Source: CAMCQY01 sp044370415 (GTDB lineage: Bacteria > Planctomycetota > Planctomycetia > Pirellulales > UBA1268). From it: DNA of 24,302 nucleotides. The stretch is taken from contig JBILVO010000049.1 of NCBI GenBank assembly GCA_044370415.1, positions 1 to 24,302 on the forward strand, given 5' to 3'. A program made the translations under genes and the position numbers. The notes under the pieces are model-generated. The model had not been told where the DNA came from, searched no databases, and was given only the letters and a program-made list of their open reading frames with translations. This document shows, piece by piece, positions 21,153 through 24,302 of this stretch (positions are counted from its first letter, which is position 1; every line of letters starts with the position of its first letter).

Positions 21153-24122
21153 ATGGCCGCGTGCGGCGTTCGATCCTGGCTGAAACGGTGTGGCGACCGG
21201 CTGCTCGGCGGCCGGCTTCGTGGTGTCCTGTGCCCTGGCATCTCGCAGCTTGGCATCTCGCAGCTTGGCATCTGGTGCCTCGCCCTCGGGTACCGGGCTC
21301 GGCGTGCCGGATGGATCCGCACGGAGCCGTTGCCTGAGAGGCCGCTGGTGGCCGTGGCCGCTGCGGTCGCCGCCGGATGTGCCGCGCCGATCCTCGTGCC
21401 GGCCTCGCCTGTCATGTGGTGGTGCTGCGCCGTGGCCGCCCTGGCGGCCTGGGGATGGGCCGTCCGGGCGGGCCGGCCGGCCCGCGCCGCGGTCTGGCTG
21501 CTGGTGGGAGGCTTCGCTTCCGCCGCCGGTTGGTCGACGGTCAGCTCGAGCCTCTTTGCGGCGGATGATCTCGCCTGGAGCCTGACTGAGTCTCCACAGC
21601 CGGTCGCCGTCGAGGGGGTCGTGCTCGAGTCGCCGCGGCTCCTGATGCCTCAGACGGTCGATCCGCTCCGGGGCGGCACGGGCCGGGCCGGCGGCCCGCG
21701 GTGTCACGAATTCGTGCTGGCCGTTCGGGCGGTTCGCGACGGCCCTGTCTGGCGTCCGGCATCGGGCCGGGCCGCCGTGATCCTCGACGGCCACGGGTCG
21801 GCCGCTCGCGAATCAGCGGGGCGCGAAGCAGCGATGCGCGAGTCAGGTGACCGGGGCGGTCCGGCGGCGCTGCTTTCCCCCGGCACCCGGGTCCGGCTGC
21901 TCGGCCGCGGGCTGCGGCCGTCGTCGCCGCTCAACCCGGGGGAGTTCGACTTTCGCGACCGCGCGCGGTCGCTGCGCTGCCTGTCGATCGTACGGACGCA
22001 CGAGGCCGACGGTGTCGCCGTGATCGCCGGGCCCGCGCCGGTGTCGGTTGCGGCGATCCTCGACCGACTGCGTGGCCGTGGGGTGCGGGTGCTTCACGAG
22101 CATCTATCGGACCGTCGGGCCGCACTGGCTGCGGCGCTGCTGCTCGGCGCCAGGGAGAGCCTGCCCCGCGAGGACACCCTCGAGTTTCTCGTCACGGGCA
22201 CGATCCATGTCCTGTCGATCTCCGGACTCCACGTGGGACTGCTGTCGCTGGCGCTGTTCCGCATGTTTCATGTGGCTGCGCTGCCGCGGGGTTGGTCGCT
22301 CGCGGCGGTGGCGTGCTGCACGGGGCTGTACATGACACTCGTCGGAGCAGAGACGCCGGTCGTCCGGGCCACGCTGCTCGTATGGCTGGCCTGCCTGGGA
22401 GCCGCCGTCGGCCGGCCCGCGCCGGCGGCCAACTCGTTGGCGCTGGCCGGCGGCCTCGTGCTCGCCTGGCATCCGCAGGAGCTCTTTCGCACCGGGACGC
22501 AGCTGTCGTTTCTGTCGACGGCGGTGCTCGTGGCCGCGTCGGCGGCGGTGTCCCGCCCCGCCTGCGTCGATCCGATCGAGCGGCTTATCGACCGCAGCCG
22601 CTCCCCCTGGGAGCGTCGGCTGCGGCGGATGGCACGCCAGGCGTGGAACTGTTTCCTCATCGGCACGGCGGTGTGGGCGGTGACGGCGCCGATCGTGGCG
22701 GCCCGATTCCACCTCTTCAGCCCGATCGGCCTGGTCGTCAATCCGCTGATCGCACCCCTGGTCGCGCTGGCGATGGCCTGGGGCTTCGTCTGTCTGGCGA
22801 CGTCGGCGGTGTCGCCTGGCCTGGCGGCGGCCTCGGGCTGGGCATGCGATGCCACGCTCGAGTCCATCGCGATCGCCGTGTCATGGGCCGCCAGGGTGCC
22901 GGGTGGATACTGCTGGGTCGCCGGACCGCCGGGATGGTGGGTGGCCGGCTGGTACGTGGCGGTGGTGGCGATGCTGCTCGTCATGCCCCGGGAGCGGCTT
23001 GTGCGCGTGGGCACCTGGGCTGCGTTGGCCGTGGCCTGGTGCGGCATCGGCCTAGCGTCCAGCGGGGCCGGCCGGCTCGTCGCCGCGGATCCCCCGGCGC
23101 TGCGGGTCGTGGTCGCGGCGATGGGGCATGGCTGCGGCATCCTCGTGCGGAGCCCGACAGGCCGCTGCCTCCTCTACGACGCCGGCCGTCTCGGCGCGGC
23201 GGCCGCCGCGCGTCGCGGTATGGCTGCGGTGCTCTGGCACGAGGGAATCGGCCGCATCGACACACTCGTGATTTCCCATGCCGACGCCGACCACTTCAAC
23301 GCCGTGCCCGAACTCTTGGAGCGATTCACGGTGGGGGAGATCGTCGTCGCCCGGTCGTTTCTCGAGAGCAGCTCGCCCGCCGTCGCCGACCTGCTCGATC
23401 AGGCGCGGGCCGCGGGCATCCCGGTGCGGCTCGTGCGGCGAGGCGACTCGTTCGCCGTCGATCCGCTCTGCCGCGTCCGCGTGCTGCATCCGCAGGACGC
23501 GGAGCCCGGTGGCTGGAAGAACGACAACGAGGCGAGCCTCGTGCTGGCAGTCGAGTCGGCCGGACGCAGGCTGCTCCTGACGGGCGACCTCGAGGGGGAG
23601 CCGCTGCGCCGGCTCGTCGCGGCGAACCCGGGGACGTGCGACGTGCTCATCGCGCCGCATCATGGCAGCCGCACGAGCCTGCCGCCCGACATCGCGCGGG
23701 TGACGGCGGCAGACTGGGTGATCGTCAGCGGCCCCGGCACGGCGGCCTGGGACGAGATCCGCGAGGCCTACGCGACGGCGCGGGCCGACGGACAGGCCGC
23801 CACCGTGATCAAGACCGGCTGCGATGCGGCGCCCGGCGGTGCGATCGCCCTCGAACTCACCGCGGCCACGGTCGGCGTGCGGCAGTTCGTCGCCGGTGTC
23901 TGGCAGCCCGTCGAGCCGGAGCGTCGCTCCGCCGATGTGCGGGCCATCCACGGGCCGCGATCGACCGGGACGCTGACTCGCGGGCGGGCTCAGCCCGTCT
24001 CCGCGAAGCCCACCGGCTCGCTTGAATCGGGACGCGTCAGCGCCCAGCCGGCGGCGATGACCACGAGCTGGCTGACGACGAAGCCGGCCAGGAGCAACAG
24101 CACGCCGCTGGTGAAGCCGTAG
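21153..24122 (+). CDS. comEC: DNA internalisation-related competence protein ComEC/Rec2
   Basis: 989 residues counted from ATG 21153; a TTG at 21117 is an alternative start and neither has a well-spaced Shine-Dalgarno. It forms the inner-membrane channel for single-stranded DNA during transformation. Layout: hydrophobic N-terminal region (about 55-130), DUF4131/OB-like part (about 145-290) ending NPGEFDFR, then the competence core with LLLGARESLPREDTLEFLV, HVLSISGLHVGLL and GAETPVVRATLL, and further membrane helices to about 645. The C-terminal metallo-beta-lactamase-type domain (about 650-920) has YDAG, HADADHFN (709-716), NDNEASLVL, LLLTGDLEG and IAPHHGSRTS (833-842), so the putative nuclease site looks intact. 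The full domain set suggests a working protein. The last 40 or so residues lie over the opposite-strand ccsA gene and look unconserved. Confidence 0.92.
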   Translation: MAACGVRSWLKRCGDRLLGGRLRGVLCPGISQLGISQLGIWCLALGYRARRAGWIRTEPLPERPLVAVAAAVAAGCAAPILVPASPVMWWCCAVAALAAWGWAVRAGRPARAAVWLLVGGFASAAGWSTVSSSLFAADDLAWSLTESPQPVAVEGVVLESPRLLMPQTVDPLRGGTGRAGGPRCHEFVLAVRAVRDGPVWRPASGRAAVILDGHGSAARESAGREAAMRESGDRGGPAALLSPGTRVRLLGRGLRPSSPLNPGEFDFRDRARSLRCLSIVRTHEADGVAVIAGPAPVSVAAILDRLRGRGVRVLHEHLSDRRAALAAALLLGARESLPREDTLEFLVTGTIHVLSISGLHVGLLSLALFRMFHVAALPRGWSLAAVACCTGLYMTLVGAETPVVRATLLVWLACLGAAVGRPAPAANSLALAGGLVLAWHPQELFRTGTQLSFLSTAVLVAASAAVSRPACVDPIERLIDRSRSPWERRLRRMARQAWNCFLIGTAVWAVTAPIVAARFHLFSPIGLVVNPLIAPLVALAMAWGFVCLATSAVSPGLAAASGWACDATLESIAIAVSWAARVPGGYCWVAGPPGWWVAGWYVAVVAMLLVMPRERLVRVGTWAALAVAWCGIGLASSGAGRLVAADPPALRVVVAAMGHGCGILVRSPTGRCLLYDAGRLGAAAAARRGMAAVLWHEGIGRIDTLVISHADADHFNAVPELLERFTVGEIVVARSFLESSSPAVADLLDQARAAGIPVRLVRRGDSFAVDPLCRVRVLHPQDAEPGGWKNDNEASLVLAVESAGRRLLLTGDLEGEPLRRLVAANPGTCDVLIAPHHGSRTSLPPDIARVTAADWVIVSGPGTAAWDEIREAYATARADGQAATVIKTGCDAAPGGAIALELTAATVGVRQFVAGVWQPVEPERRSADVRAIHGPRSTGTLTRGRAQPVSAKPTGSLESGRVSAQPAAMTTSWLTTKPARSNSTPLVKP
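21236..21273 (+). repeat. 15-base tandem repeat in the comEC N-terminus
   Basis: TGGCATCTCGCAGCT occurs at 21236-21250 and 21251-21265, followed by a partial third copy (21266-21273). Unit length is a multiple of three, so it reads GISQL-GISQL-GI in the comEC frame and changes in copy number would keep the frame open. Confidence 0.8.
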
Positions 24123-24302
24123 CTGTGCAGGCCGATGCCGAGCTGATTGGTGCCGAACCAGCTCCAGGCCGTGATGATGTTGCCGCCGATGGCGAAGAGC
24201 GCGAAGCCGCGCTGGCCGATCCAGCGGTCCCACCGGGCGTGCAAGGCGGCGGCGTTCCAGAGCACGATCATCAGCGCGCCGTTTTCCTTCGGATCCCAGC
24301 CC
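23990..24302 (-). CDS. ccsA: Cytochrome c biogenesis protein CcsA/ResC type, C-terminal part
   Basis: The last 103 residues plus stop, running off the right edge. From the edge the minus strand reads WDPKENGALMIVLWNAAALHAR, then ALFAIGGNIITAWSWFGTN, QLGIGLHSYGFTSG and a final membrane helix with tail. The tryptophan-rich segment preceding WDPKEN lies outside the window, but WDPKE followed by a His in NAAALHARW and GLHSYGF are hallmarks of CcsA, which handles haem in system II cytochrome c maturation. It is probably the partner system needed for the dihaem protein at 10060. The 3' end overlaps the comEC frame by 133 bases on the opposite strand. Codon-level conservation makes ccsA, rather than comEC, the constrained frame in the overlap. 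Confidence 0.88.
   Translation of the reverse strand, partial: GWDPKENGALMIVLWNAAALHARWDRWIGQRGFALFAIGGNIITAWSWFGTNQLGIGLHSYGFTSGVLLLLAGFVVSQLVVIAAGWALTRPDSSEPVGFAETG

Noticed and set aside
19161..21794. 877-codon minus-strand frame opposite prfA, prmC and comEC
   Set aside because: Histidine/arginine-rich composition is typical of an antisense shadow; the plus strand encodes three clearly recognised proteins.
1..24302. CRISPR array, insertion sequence or prophage
   Set aside because: No spaced direct repeats, transposase, integrase or phage structural gene was found in any frame.

Overview
The window is a GC-rich bacterial chromosome segment with dense, ordinary gene packing. I see no CRISPR array, rRNA, phage or intact insertion sequence. 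Gene content points to a planctomycete, probably of the Pirellulales type. The reasons are a secreted protein with two planctomycete-style CxxCH haem domains, a TPR protein carrying two RNA-polymerase-alpha-CTD modules, a DUF4912 protein, large secreted proteins of unknown function, and KdsA (Kdo synthesis, so an LPS-type outer membrane). This assignment is inferred from family content; no rRNA is present to confirm it.

Layout. 1-82 (-): first codons of an SDR oxidoreductase that runs off the left edge. 173-4204 (+): pyruvate kinase, argininosuccinate synthase, and an unrecognised polytopic membrane protein whose start overlaps the argG stop. 4515-6563 (+): a large exported DUF3352-like protein, facing a convergent exported alpha/beta-hydrolase (6643-9045, -). 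9286-12045 (+): a probable operon of a small two-span membrane protein, a zinc-ribbon membrane protein and a dihaem protein ending in what looks like a dead gluzincin domain. 12324-15276 (-): DUF4912 protein, TPR/alpha-CTD protein and tRNA-Thr(CGT). 15277-16043: a long gene-free stretch with an elaborate foldback element. 16044-18577 (+): kdsA overlapping a transglutaminase-like exported protein. 18724-24122 (+): rpmE, prfA, prmC, comEC. 23990-24302 (-): C-terminal part of a CcsA/ResC-type cytochrome c biogenesis protein, running off the right edge.

How the genes relate. rpmE, prfA and prmC form a translation cluster; PrmC methylates the GGQ glutamine of the release factor encoded just upstream. 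CcsA would supply haem attachment for dihaem proteins such as the one at 10060. The other clusters are housekeeping genes with uncharacterised envelope proteins attached.

No complete new system stands out. The best leads are the TPR/tandem alpha-CTD protein, the three-way-junction foldback at 15492-15589, the orphan plus-strand terminator at 13676-13699, the long inverted repeat at 12072-12317, and the haem/dead-protease fusion.
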